Position numbers and translations under genes: made by a program. From Bradyrhizobium erythrophlei (lineage in GTDB: Bacteria > Pseudomonadota > Alphaproteobacteria > Rhizobiales > Xanthobacteraceae), in the NCBI GenBank assembly GCA_900129675.1, contig FSRD01000001.1, positions 8,483,501-8,547,500 on the forward strand: a DNA stretch of 64,000 nt, in the 5' to 3' direction. The notes under the pieces are model-generated. The model did not search any database. It saw only the letters and a program-made list of their open reading frames with translations, and was not told the DNA's origin. Of the stretch, positions 36,660-45,585 are shown in pieces; within the stretch, counting starts at the first letter, position 1, and each line of letters starts with the position of its first letter.

Positions 36660-39215
36660 TCAGAATCTGGCCGAGAGAACCATCGACACGGTGCGTCCGG
36701 GCGCCTCCAGCACGAACGGCGCGGCACTCTGGTACAACGCGTCGTAATAGAGCCTGTTGAAGATGTTGCTGACGAACAGCTTTGCGGTCCAGTTGGCGTT
36801 GACCTTGGCTTCCGCGAAGGCATCGAAGCGCCAATAGCTCGGCAGCTGCGTGCCCTGATTGGCGGCGAGGAAGGTGCCGCCAAAGATCTTGGAGCGATAG
36901 ACCGCCTAGCCGCCGAGTTCCCAGACGTCGGTGAGCTGGTATTTGGTCAACAGGCTGAACGACTGGTGCGCGACGTTGGCGAGCGGGAGGCCGACGTTGG
37001 AAGTGTACAGGATCGCGTTCGCCGGCGGCACCAGCGACTTCGTGACCTCGGACTGCATCAACACGAGCCCGCCGAACACGCTCCATTTGTCGGTGACCTT
37101 GCCGCCGGCCTCGAGGTCGATGCCGCGGATGCGATAGGCCGCGCCGGCCGAGATGCAGGATACCGTGGTGCCCGCCGTCGTACCGGCGGGAAATGGGCAG
37201 GCTGCCGTCGCGGTCGCCGACGTGACATTTCGCGATTCACGCGCGTTGTCTTTTTCGGTCTGGAACAACGCCGCCGTCAGCAGCAAATGCCGGTCGAACA
37301 GCTCCCACTTGGTGCCGACCTCGATGGCCCGGTTCTGTTCGGGCCCAAAAATCTGGTTGGGATTGCCGTTGAGCGTTGGGGCCAGGCCGCCATACTGCAC
37401 GCTGGTGCCGTCGAACTCGGCACCGACCGGGTTCGACGAGGTCGCATAGGCGGCATAGACGCTCGCGTTCGGCAGCGGCTTGATCACAGCGCCGAGATTG
37501 AAGTTCGGCATATCATATTGCTGTGCCTGCGATCCGAAGCTATTGGCTACGGTGTTCACGGTGCCGAACCCACTCACCTTGATCTTGTAGTCGTCGAGAC
37601 GCACGCCGCCGTTCAAGATGAGGAAGTCGTTATAGTTGGCGCTGTCGAGCGCGTAGACACTGGTGGTGCCGACGCCGACCTCGGTCGGCAAGCCCGCGAG
37701 CGTCGGGTTTAATCCGGTGACGGCAAACGTATCCTGCGGAGAAAACACACTGACACCCGTGAACGATCCGCTGGCGGTGCCGCCGGTCAGCGCTTCGGAG
37801 CTCAGACCGGTATATTTGTCGATGCTCGCCAGTTCCTGCGAAACCTCCAGTCCCGCCAGCGCCGTGTGCTTCCAGCCAGCAAGGTTGAATTTATAGGTCG
37901 CCTCGGTCTGGTTCGCGAACGTGTTGGTGGTCTGATAACGGCTCTGCGGGTTGGCGCTCAAGGTCGACGCCGAGAGCGGGTTGGCCAGGAGCGGCGATTC
38001 CGCAAGCGTCCCGATGTAATCGAGCACCGAACGCTGGATCCTGGTCTTGTTGTTCAAGGTCAGATCCGGCGTGATGTTGATCTCGCCGTTGATGGTGCCG
38101 ATGTCCTGCTTGACCTTGTAGAAGTCGCGGTAGACGAAGCCGTAGAAATTGTTGCGGTTGACGCCGAAATCCGGGAACGGACCGCCCGCGGTGCTCGATG
38201 TGCTCGGCCGGTAATACGGCACGCCGAAATCCGGCAGGCCGTGCAGATTGGTGTGGATGTAGCTCGCGCTCAATTTCACGGTGTCGAGCGGCGTCCATTT
38301 TGCGGTGATGAAACCGCCGTCGCGATCGTCCTTGAGGTAGTCCCGTCCGGCGACCCCGGCGTCCTGGAACAGGCCACCGGCGCGAAGCGCGAGCGTCGGG
38401 CTGATCACCTGGTTGACGTCGAGCACCACCCGCTTGGTGTGATCGGTGCCGAACGTGGTGTCCATGTTGTAGTAGCTTTTTTCCGTAGTCGCCTGCTTGG
38501 TCACGATGTTGATCGCGCCGCCGGTGGTGCCGCGGCCGGCGAAGGATGAACCCGTCCCGCGCAAAATCTCGACCTGCTCGGTGAAGAAATTCTCGCGAAC
38601 ACTGACCCCGGCATCGCGTACGCCGTCGAGGAAGACGTCGTTGCGGGCGTCGAAACCGCGGATAAAGAAACGGTCGCCGAAGGCGTTGCCGCCCTCGCCG
38701 GTCCCGAGCGTCACGCCGGCGGTGCTCAGCACCGCCTGCCGCAGCGTGGTCGCGTTCTTGTCTTCCAGCACCTCCTTGCTGAGAACCGTGACGGTCTTCG
38801 GCGTGTTCAACAGCGGCTCGGGGAATTTGCCGGACGCCTGCAGGTGGTCGACCTTGTAGGGCGCCGCCGCATCCGCATAGGGATTGCGGTCGGCGCGCAG
38901 GCCGCCGGCATTGGGAAACGGCACGGCGGCCGCCCGGGCTGGCTGCGCGCCGCGCGCGGCACGGCGCAACGCGGTGCGGGCGTGGAGCTGATCCGGCGAA
39001 GGTTTTGAGGCAACAGGACGCAGGCGCGCGACCGGGGCATCGACCGTCACCGGCGGCAGGCTCATTTGCTGCGCTTCGGCGCCGGAGAACGACGCGACCG
39101 CAATCAGACCTGCGACCGCCGAAACCTTGTTGCCGGAATGATTATCGAACCTGTCGTCGACCAAGTTGATTGCGGTGAACGAACGCAACGATCTCGGTGC
39201 TATTGCCTGGCCCAT
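36660..39215 (-). pseudogene. TonB-dependent siderophore receptor (Fiu/PiuA-like) with an in-frame amber codon
   Basis: The first open part (39215-36906) encodes 769 aa. It has a signal peptide ending near AEA, a TonB-box-like LPPVTVDAP, a plug domain (LLNTPKTVTVLSKEVLEDKNATTLRQAVLSTAGVTLG; RGTGSSFAGRGTTGGAINIVTK) and barrel strands. TAG at 36906-36908 stops it after DVWELGG. The same frame then continues for 81 codons (AVYRSKIFGGTFLAANQGTQ, YWRFDAFAEAKVNANW, LFVSNIFNRLYYDALYQ) and ends in the terminal-Phe strand (VSMVLSARF) at the TGA at 36660. Relatives have Gln at the amber position, so CAG to TAG is likely. Without the last strands and terminal Phe the barrel should not assemble. A sequencing error or readthrough are the alternatives. 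Confidence 0.88.
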
Positions 39216-39371
39216 AGTCCCACGCGCCCCTGACTTGATTTCAATTTCAGTCGCGCAGCGTCGTTGCGATGCGCGATGGGCCGTTGGTATCGAGTGGAAA
39301 ATTTGGGGTCAACGCGACCCGGGCGCGGATGAACTTGAATAGGTCCATATCAAAGCGATTCTAATCTCGCG

Positions 39372-39388
39372 TTTGAAATCGTTCTAAA
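39372..39388. promoter_or_regulatory. Candidate Irr-type iron control element upstream of the receptor operon
   Basis: TTTGAAATCGTTCTAAA is a 7-3-7 inverted repeat close to the TTTAGAA-N3-TTCTAAA pattern reported for Irr boxes in Rhizobiales (two mismatches in the left arm). It lies 157 bp upstream of the receptor start and close to the convergent gene end at 39441. A second TTCTAAT half-site precedes it at 39359-39365. Confidence 0.45.
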
Positions 39389-39440
39389 ACCGCGTTCGTA
39401 AAATCCGGCATTACAGGCATCGATCGATTTTCGGGAACGA

Positions 39441-39746
39441 TCACTCGCTGCTCGGCGGCTTCATCAGCGAAAACAATTCATCGACCGTCATTTGCGCGAT
39501 TTGCCGCACGCGATCGGTGTTGTCCATGCCGGCGATATTGACGCCCTTCACCACCGCCTTGATCTCGTCGCGGAAGTCGGTGAGGAAGCGCAAGGGATCG
39601 GGCGAGTTGTTGGCGACGCGCGCAATCAATCCCGTGACCAGGATCTGGCAGGCCATCATGCGTCCGTTCAATTCATCCATCATGCACTTCCAGTTTCTCG
39701 ACTTGGGTTGCGCGATATGGACGACATCGCCTCGCGTTTCAACCAA
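39441..39746 (-). CDS. Hypothetical protein, 101 aa
   Basis: The frame MVETRGDVVHIAQPKSRNWKCMMDELNGRMMACQILVTGLIARVANNSPDPLRFLTDFRDEIKAVVKG is helical and charged, with no membrane segment. A start at the internal Met (39683) would give 80 aa and begins the better-conserved-looking part. It lies 61 bp downstream of marR on the same strand, so it may share its transcript. The family is not recognised. Confidence 0.6.
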   Translation of the reverse strand: MVETRGDVVHIAQPKSRNWKCMMDELNGRMMACQILVTGLIARVANNSPDPLRFLTDFRDEIKAVVKGVNIAGMDNTDRVRQIAQMTVDELFSLMKPPSSE

Positions 39747-39807
39747 TTCGAAATGTGCAGGTGCGATGCGCTGACGCAGCGGGCTTCGTTCGCGTCAAGC
39801 GAGCCGG

Positions 39808-40266
39808 TTACTTGATGGCGATATCCGGAGACTCGCCGAGACCCTTGAGGCGTTCCTTGACCTCGACCAGCGTATCGAGGCTGGTCTGCAGCGCGTCGGC
39901 GGGAATGTCGCGCAGCACGTCGGTTGCGATCGCGTCGCGCAAGCTGTCGAGATCGTCGACGAGTTGGCGGCCGCGCTGGGTCAGGAACAGCCGGTTGGCC
40001 CGGCGGTCCCTGGGATCGGGCCGGCGCTCGAGCAATCCATGTTCGACCAGACGGTCGAGCAGCCGCACCAGCGAGATCGGTTGCAGTTCGAGCACGTCGG
40101 CGAGATCGACCTGGGTCAGCCCCTCCTGCTGCCGCAAGCGAAACAACACGATCCACTGCGCGCGCGTGGTGCCGCGTTGCTTGGCGCGGTGGTCGATGTA
40201 ATTGCGCAGCAGCCGCGAACTCTCGACGAGTTGCGCAATCAGCCGGCGTTTCAGATCGAGCGACAT
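39808..40266 (-). CDS. MarR-family transcriptional regulator
   Basis: The 152-aa protein has the winged helix: WIVLFRLRQQEGLTQVDLADVLELQPISLVRLLDRLVEHGLLERRPDPRDRRANRLFLTQRGRQLVDDLD. The flanking dimer helices are present. It is divergent from the RND efflux genes with a 270-bp shared region that contains a palindrome at 40445. The arrangement suggests a repressor of the pump genes relieved by a small ligand. Confidence 0.94.
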   Translation of the reverse strand: MSLDLKRRLIAQLVESSRLLRNYIDHRAKQRGTTRAQWIVLFRLRQQEGLTQVDLADVLELQPISLVRLLDRLVEHGLLERRPDPRDRRANRLFLTQRGRQLVDDLDSLRDAIATDVLRDIPADALQTSLDTLVEVKERLKGLGESPDIAIK

Positions 40267-40444
40267 TTTTGATCAAATGCCCTGTATCAAATGCCCTGTC
40301 GGGCTCTTGTCCGTTTCCCGGATCGTTCGTTGGGTCGCCCTTGTCAGTCTCTCGGCCTGTATCTCAGGCCATTTCTTGGGTAGTTTCCCGGAGCAGTGAG
40401 ATCCCAAAGCTTTCCAAATGTTTAGGATTCTTCAAGCTATAGTG

Positions 40445-40454
40445 TGTGTACACA
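40445..40454. promoter_or_regulatory. Palindrome in the marR/RND intergenic region, possible MarR site
   Basis: TGTGTACACA is a perfect 10-bp palindrome. A related half follows in TTAAGTGCACGC. It is the only obvious dyad between the divergent genes, about 80 bp before the adaptor start. Operator function is inferred from position only. Confidence 0.3.
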
Positions 40455-40536
40455 TTAAGTGCACGCATATTATATCTGCAAACCTTGGGAACCGTTTTGA
40501 ACACCCATTACTTGTTTTCTGAACCCATGAGCCCGC

Positions 40537-41712
40537 ATGTCGAAGTCGCGAAAAATTGGTTGGGTTTTGCTGATCGCTGCGGCCGGCGCGGCGGGCTATT
40601 TGGGCTGGCAGCGCCTGCACGGCGGGGACGCCGCCGCACAGGCTGATAACGCCCAGAAGCGGGCCGCGGTCCGCAACGCCGTTCAGGTCAAAATCGCCCC
40701 GGTCGAAAAAGCCGACTTTCCGGTGTATTTGACCGGCCTCGGCACCGTTCAAGGCTTCAACACGGTCGTAGTCCGGACCCGGGTCGATGGCCAGATCAAC
40801 CGGATCGCGTTCCAGGAAGGCCAGTTCGTCAAGGAAGGCGACACCCTGGCCGAGATCGATCCGCGGCCGTTCCAGGCCGTGCTCGACCAGGCCAAGGCCA
40901 AGAAAGCCCAGGACGAAGCCAATCTGGCCAACGCCAATCTCGACCTGCAGCGCTTTACCAAGCTCGGCGAATTTGCGACCAGGCAGCAAACCGATACCCA
41001 GCGTTCCACCGTTTTGCAGCTGACGGCACAGATCGCGGCCGATACGGCGGCGATCGAAAATGCCCAGACCCAGGTCGATTACGCCACCGTCAAGGCGCCG
41101 ATCTCCGGCGTCGCTGGCCTGCGTCAGGTCGACGTCGGCAATATCGTCAATGCCGTAACCCAGACAGGCATCGTGACCATCGCCCAGATCGAGCCGATAG
41201 CGGTGATCTTCACCGCGCCCGAGGAGCAGCTGCCCGATATCAAGGCGGCGCTCGCGGTGGCGCCGCCGAAGACCATTGCGCTGTCCACCGACGGCAAGCG
41301 TGTGCTATCCACGGGAACGCTGGCGCTGATCAACAACCAGGTCGACACCACGAGCGGGACTATTCGGCTCAAGGCGGTGTTCGACAACAAGGACCATGCG
41401 CTGTGGCCGGGCCAGTCGGTTTCGACCCGGCTCCTGGTGGCGACGCTGAAGGATGCCACCGTGGCTCCCGACGACGCCGTCCAGCACGGAACCGATGGTC
41501 TCTACGCCTTCACAGTGAATCAGGAGAACAAGGCCGAGCTCCGCAAGATCAAGGTGACAAAGTCGATCGACGGGCGTTCGGTGATCGATGAGGGGTTATC
41601 GCCGGGTGAGCAGGTGATCACGGCCGGACAATACAAAGTCTCGCCGGGCACGCTGGTCACGACGGCGGTCGCAAGTTCGGATCCGGCCCAAGCCAAGGTC
41701 AAGCAGGAATGA
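40537..41712 (+). CDS. RND efflux periplasmic adaptor (MdtA-like membrane fusion protein)
   Basis: The 391-aa protein starts MSKSRKIGWVLLIAAAGAAGYLGWQRL, an inner-membrane anchor. The lipoyl halves (VVRTRVDGQINRIAFQEGQFVKEGDTLAEIDPRPFQAVLDQAK and YATVKAPISGVAGLRQVDVGNIV) flank a helical hairpin. A beta-barrel and membrane-proximal domain follow (ALWPGQSVSTRLLVATLKDATVAPDDAVQHG). It links the inner-membrane pump to an outer-membrane channel. Its stop overlaps the pump start by 4 bp. Confidence 0.95.
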   Translation: MSKSRKIGWVLLIAAAGAAGYLGWQRLHGGDAAAQADNAQKRAAVRNAVQVKIAPVEKADFPVYLTGLGTVQGFNTVVVRTRVDGQINRIAFQEGQFVKEGDTLAEIDPRPFQAVLDQAKAKKAQDEANLANANLDLQRFTKLGEFATRQQTDTQRSTVLQLTAQIAADTAAIENAQTQVDYATVKAPISGVAGLRQVDVGNIVNAVTQTGIVTIAQIEPIAVIFTAPEEQLPDIKAALAVAPPKTIALSTDGKRVLSTGTLALINNQVDTTSGTIRLKAVFDNKDHALWPGQSVSTRLLVATLKDATVAPDDAVQHGTDGLYAFTVNQENKAELRKIKVTKSIDGRSVIDEGLSPGEQVITAGQYKVSPGTLVTTAVASSDPAQAKVKQE

Positions 41713-44700
41713 GCGACGGGATTTCCGCGCCCTTTATTCGCTACCCCATCGGCACCTCGCTGATGATGGCTGGCATTCTCTTTGTCGGCCTCGTCGCCTA
41801 CCCGCTGTTGCCGGTCGCGCCGCTGCCGCAGGTCGACTTCCCGACCATTCAGGTCGCCGCCAGCCTGCCCGGCGGCAGCCCGGAGACCATGGCCACGTCG
41901 GTGGCGCAGCCGCTGGAGCGCCAGCTCGCGCAGATTCCGGGCGTCGCGCAGATGACGTCGACCAGCTATCTCGGCACCGCCGCGGTCACGATCCAGTTCG
42001 ACCTCAATCGCTCGATCGACGCCGCCGCCAATGACGTGCAGGCCGCGATCAACGCCGCCGGCGGCCAGTTGCCGAAAAACCTTCCCTCGCCGCCGACCTA
42101 TCGCAAGGTCAATCCGGCGGATTCGCCGATCCTTTTGTTGTCGGCGACCTCCGACACGCTGCCGCTGACCACCGTCAGCGACGCCGTCGACGCCCAGCTC
42201 GCGCAACAGATCAGCCAGATTTCCGGCGTCGCCCAGGTCATCATCGGCGGCCAGCAGAAGCCGGCGATCCGCATCCAGATCGACCCCGCCAAGCTCGTCG
42301 CCAAGGGCCTGTCGCTGGAAGACGTGCGCAGCCAGATCGCGATCACGACCGTCGACAGCCCGAAGGGCAATATCGACGGCGACACCCGCGCCTACACCAT
42401 TTACGCCAACGACCAGTTGCTGGATTCCAAGGACTGGAACGACGTCATCATCGCCTACCGCAACGGCGGTCCGTTGCGGGTCCGCGATATCGGTCAGGCC
42501 GTCACCGGTCCGGAGGACGCCAAGCAGGCGGCCTGGGCCAACGGCAAGCGCGGCGTGTTCCTGGTCGTGTTCAAGCAGCCGGGCGCCAACGTCATCGACA
42601 CCGTCGACAAGATCAAGGCGACGCTGCCGCGGCTGGTGGCCGCGATCCCGCCGGCGATCAAGATCGAGCTCATCAGCGACCGTACCCAGACCATCCGCGC
42701 CGCGGTCGAAGACGTGCAATTCACCCTGCTCTTGACTATCGCCCTGGTCGTGATGGTGATCTTCGTCTTCCTGCGCAGTTTCTGGGCGACCGTGATCCCG
42801 ACCGTGACGGTGCCGCTGGCCTTGCTCGGCGCCTGCGCGCTGATGTGGGTATTCGGCTACACGCTCGACAACCTGTCCCTGATGGCGCTGACCATTGCCG
42901 TCGGATTCGTGGTCGACGACGCCATCGTGATGCTGGAAAACATCACCCGCTATATCGAGGAAGGCGAAAAGCCGATGGCCGCCGCCTTCAAGGGCGCCAG
43001 CGAAATCGGCTTCACCATCGTGTCGATCAGCATTTCGCTGGTCGCCGTGCTGATCCCGCTGCTGTTGATGGGCGGCATCATCGGGCGGCTGTTCCGCGAA
43101 TTCGCGGTGACGCTGGCGATGACGATCTTCGTTTCGATGGTCGTGTCGCTGACGCTGACGCCGATGATGGCTTCGCGCTTCCTGCGCGCCCATCATGAAA
43201 CCAGGCATGGCCGCTTCTACCAATGGAGCGAACGCGCCTTCGACGCGATGCTGCGCGGCTACGAGCGCGGTCTCGACCTGGCGCTGCGCTGGAAATTCAC
43301 CACGCTGATGATCTTCTTCGCCACATTGGGATTGTCGGTCTATCTGTTCGTCATCATTCCCAAGGGCTTCTTCCCGCAGCAGGACAACGGCCTGATCACC
43401 GCGACGTCGGAAGCCAATCAGGATATCTCCTTTGTCGACATGAAGCGGCACCAGGAGGAACTCGGCAAGATCGTGATGGCCGACCCCGATGTCGCCTCGG
43501 TCGCGATGGCGATCGGCGGCAGCGGCCGGGCCGGCAACAACGGCAATTTGTTCATCACGCTGAAGCCGCGCAACGAGCGCAAGGCGAACGCCCAGCAGAT
43601 CATCGCGCGGCTGCGTCCCAAGCTCGACAAGGTCGAGGGCGCGCGGCTGTACATGCAGGCGGCGCAGGACGTCCGGCTCGGCGGCCGGCCGACCCGAACC
43701 CAGTTCGAGTTCACGCTGCAGGATTCCGACCTCGCCGAATTGAACCAATGGGCGCCGAAGATTTTGACGAAGATGCAGACTTTGCCGCAGCTTCGCGACG
43801 TCGCCACCGACCAGCAGAGCAACGGCACCACGCTTGAATTGAAGATCAACCGCGACACCGCCTCGCGCTACGGCATCCAGCCGCAACTGATCGACGACAC
43901 GCTGTACGACGCGTTCGGCCAGCGTCAGGTGACGCAATATTTCACGCAGCTCAACAGCTATCACGTCATTCTTGAGGTGCTGCCGGAATTGCAGGGCAGT
44001 CTCGACACCCTGAACAAGATCTACATCAAGTCGCCGACGACCGGCGACCAGGTGCCGCTCGCGACCCTTGCGACCTGGACCAGCGTGCCGGTGCGGCCGC
44101 TTTCGATCAGCCACCAGGGCCAGTTCCCGGCGATCACCATCAGCTTCAACCTCGCCCAGGGCGTAGCACTCGGCCAGGCAACCAACGCGATTCAGCAGGC
44201 GATGGCCGATCTCGGCGCGCCGACGACGCTCAATTCCAGCTTCCAGGGCACCGCGCAGGCATTCCAGCAATCGCTCGGCACCGTTCCGCTGTTGATCCTC
44301 GCCGCCCTCGTGGTCGTGTATTTGATCCTCGGCATTCTCTACGAGAGCTACATCCACCCGATCACGATTCTGTCCACGTTGCCTTCCGCCGGCGTCGGGG
44401 CGCTGGCGATCCTGATGCTGTTCGGGTTCGACTTCAGCCTGATCGCGCTGATCGGCATCGTTCTGCTGATCGGCATCGTGAAGAAGAACGGCATCATGAT
44501 GGTGGACTTCGCGATCTCGGCCGAGCGCGACGAGCATCTCGAACCGGCGGAAGCGATCCGCAAGGCAGCCTTGCTGCGGTTCCGCCCGATCATGATGACG
44601 ACGATGGCGGCGCTGCTCGGCGGCGTGCCGCTGATGCTCGGCACCGGCACCGGCTCGGAAATCCGCCAGCCGCTCGGTTATGCGATGGTCGGCGGCCTGA

Positions 44701-44855
44701 TCGTCAGCCAGGCGCTGACATTGTTCACGACGCCGGTGGTGTATCTCTATCTCGACCGGCTCTCCAACGCCTTTGCGGGCTGGGGACGATCGGACAAGAA
44801 CGACGACGAAGCGCACCCGGACGAGCAGCGTTCGGTCAAACAAGCCGCCGAGTGA
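41709..44855 (+). CDS. RND multidrug efflux permease (MdtB/MdtC-like)
   Basis: The 1048-aa protein has AcrB-type architecture: helix 1 (FIRYPIGTSLMMAGILFVGLVAYPLLPVAPLPQVDFPTI), two large periplasmic loops, and helix 4 with the proton-relay Asp pair (TIAVGFVVDDAIVMLENITRYIEEG). GIVLLIGIVKKNGIMMVDFAI is in the second half. The PQVDFPTIQVAASLPGGSPETMATSVAQPLE start and the lack of a typical AcrB docking loop fit the MdtB/C-type group. No outer-membrane factor gene follows, so it would use a shared TolC. Confidence 0.96.
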   Translation: MSDGISAPFIRYPIGTSLMMAGILFVGLVAYPLLPVAPLPQVDFPTIQVAASLPGGSPETMATSVAQPLERQLAQIPGVAQMTSTSYLGTAAVTIQFDLNRSIDAAANDVQAAINAAGGQLPKNLPSPPTYRKVNPADSPILLLSATSDTLPLTTVSDAVDAQLAQQISQISGVAQVIIGGQQKPAIRIQIDPAKLVAKGLSLEDVRSQIAITTVDSPKGNIDGDTRAYTIYANDQLLDSKDWNDVIIAYRNGGPLRVRDIGQAVTGPEDAKQAAWANGKRGVFLVVFKQPGANVIDTVDKIKATLPRLVAAIPPAIKIELISDRTQTIRAAVEDVQFTLLLTIALVVMVIFVFLRSFWATVIPTVTVPLALLGACALMWVFGYTLDNLSLMALTIAVGFVVDDAIVMLENITRYIEEGEKPMAAAFKGASEIGFTIVSISISLVAVLIPLLLMGGIIGRLFREFAVTLAMTIFVSMVVSLTLTPMMASRFLRAHHETRHGRFYQWSERAFDAMLRGYERGLDLALRWKFTTLMIFFATLGLSVYLFVIIPKGFFPQQDNGLITATSEANQDISFVDMKRHQEELGKIVMADPDVASVAMAIGGSGRAGNNGNLFITLKPRNERKANAQQIIARLRPKLDKVEGARLYMQAAQDVRLGGRPTRTQFEFTLQDSDLAELNQWAPKILTKMQTLPQLRDVATDQQSNGTTLELKINRDTASRYGIQPQLIDDTLYDAFGQRQVTQYFTQLNSYHVILEVLPELQGSLDTLNKIYIKSPTTGDQVPLATLATWTSVPVRPLSISHQGQFPAITISFNLAQGVALGQATNAIQQAMADLGAPTTLNSSFQGTAQAFQQSLGTVPLLILAALVVVYLILGILYESYIHPITILSTLPSAGVGALAILMLFGFDFSLIALIGIVLLIGIVKKNGIMMVDFAISAERDEHLEPAEAIRKAALLRFRPIMMTTMAALLGGVPLMLGTGTGSEIRQPLGYAMVGGLIVSQALTLFTTPVVYLYLDRLSNAFAGWGRSDKNDDEAHPDEQRSVKQAAE

Positions 44856-44903
44856 CTTGACTTTGAACGCATACCGGCACATCCGAAGGGTGTACGCTTC
44901 GGA

Positions 44904-45494
44904 GTGAAATCGGTGAAATTCCCGGTACAATTTGTAGTCGTCGCAGCCGTGGCGTTCGGATCGCCTGGCCTGAGCCTGGCCCAGCAGGCCGCCAAGGAAA
45001 CCGCCAAGGCCAAGAGCCCGCCGCGCGCGGCGCAAGCGGCGCAGCCGGCGCCCCAGGCCGAGGCCGCCCCCGCCAACGCTCCCGCCGCTCCCGGCTGGGT
45101 CGCGCGGTGCACCAGCGCCAGCCGCGACGCGCCGCTGGAATGTGCGATCGAGCAAAGCGCCGTTCTGAGCAAGACCGGGCAATTGATCGTGCTGGTCAAC
45201 ATTCGCGTGCCCAGCGACACCCACACGCCGATCGCCGTCATTCAATTGCCGCTCGGACTTAATCTGCCGGTGGGCGCCAAGCTCCAGGTCGATGACGGCA
45301 AGACATCCGATCTGCAGATCCAGACCTGCGAGGCGCGCGGCTGCTATACCAACGTCCCGCTTTCGCCGGATATGCTGGCTGCGATGAAATCCGGCAAGCT
45401 GCTGAAAGTGTCGTTCCAGAACATGGGCAAGGAAACCATCACGATTCCGATGCCGCTGGCCGATTTTCCGGCGGCCTACGACAAGATCAAGTAG
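44904..45494 (+). CDS. Invasion-associated locus B (IalB) family protein
   Basis: The 196-aa protein has a signal peptide (MKSVKFPVQFVVVAAVAFGSPGLSLAQ) and an Ala/Pro/Lys-rich linker. The IalB domain follows with four Cys (WVARCTSASRDAPLECAIEQSAV, then LQIQTCEARGCYTNVPL). It is predicted periplasmic or outer-membrane associated. The family is common in Rhizobiales; a direct invasion role outside Bartonella is not established. It lies 48 bp downstream of the RND pump gene and could be co-transcribed. Confidence 0.9.
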   Translation: MKSVKFPVQFVVVAAVAFGSPGLSLAQQAAKETAKAKSPPRAAQAAQPAPQAEAAPANAPAAPGWVARCTSASRDAPLECAIEQSAVLSKTGQLIVLVNIRVPSDTHTPIAVIQLPLGLNLPVGAKLQVDDGKTSDLQIQTCEARGCYTNVPLSPDMLAAMKSGKLLKVSFQNMGKETITIPMPLADFPAAYDKIK

Positions 45495-45499
45495 CCTTA

Positions 45500-45585
45500 C
45501 CGTCATTGCGAGGAGCGTAGCGACGAAGCAATCCATTCTTTCTCGGTGCCGCGAGATGGATTGCTTCGCTTCGCTCGCAATGACG
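45500..45585. repeat. Palindromic intergenic repeat overlapping the 3' end of the sulfatase remnant
   Basis: CCGTCATTGCGAGGAGCGTAG and AAGCAATCCAT pair with ATGGATTGCTTCGCTTCGCTCGCAATGACG. The last 30 or so codons of the sulfatase frame, including its stop, are encoded by this repeat on the opposite strand. Confidence 0.88.

Noticed and set aside
36906..36908. Amber codon as pyrrolysine or other recoding
   Set aside because: No Pyl genes or suppressor tRNA are in the window, and a single CAG to TAG change is simpler.
41520..45536. A 1338-codon open frame antisense to the RND pump genes
   Set aside because: It is a shadow of high-GC codon bias. It is rich in Arg/Asp/His, has no family pattern, and lies opposite two clear genes.
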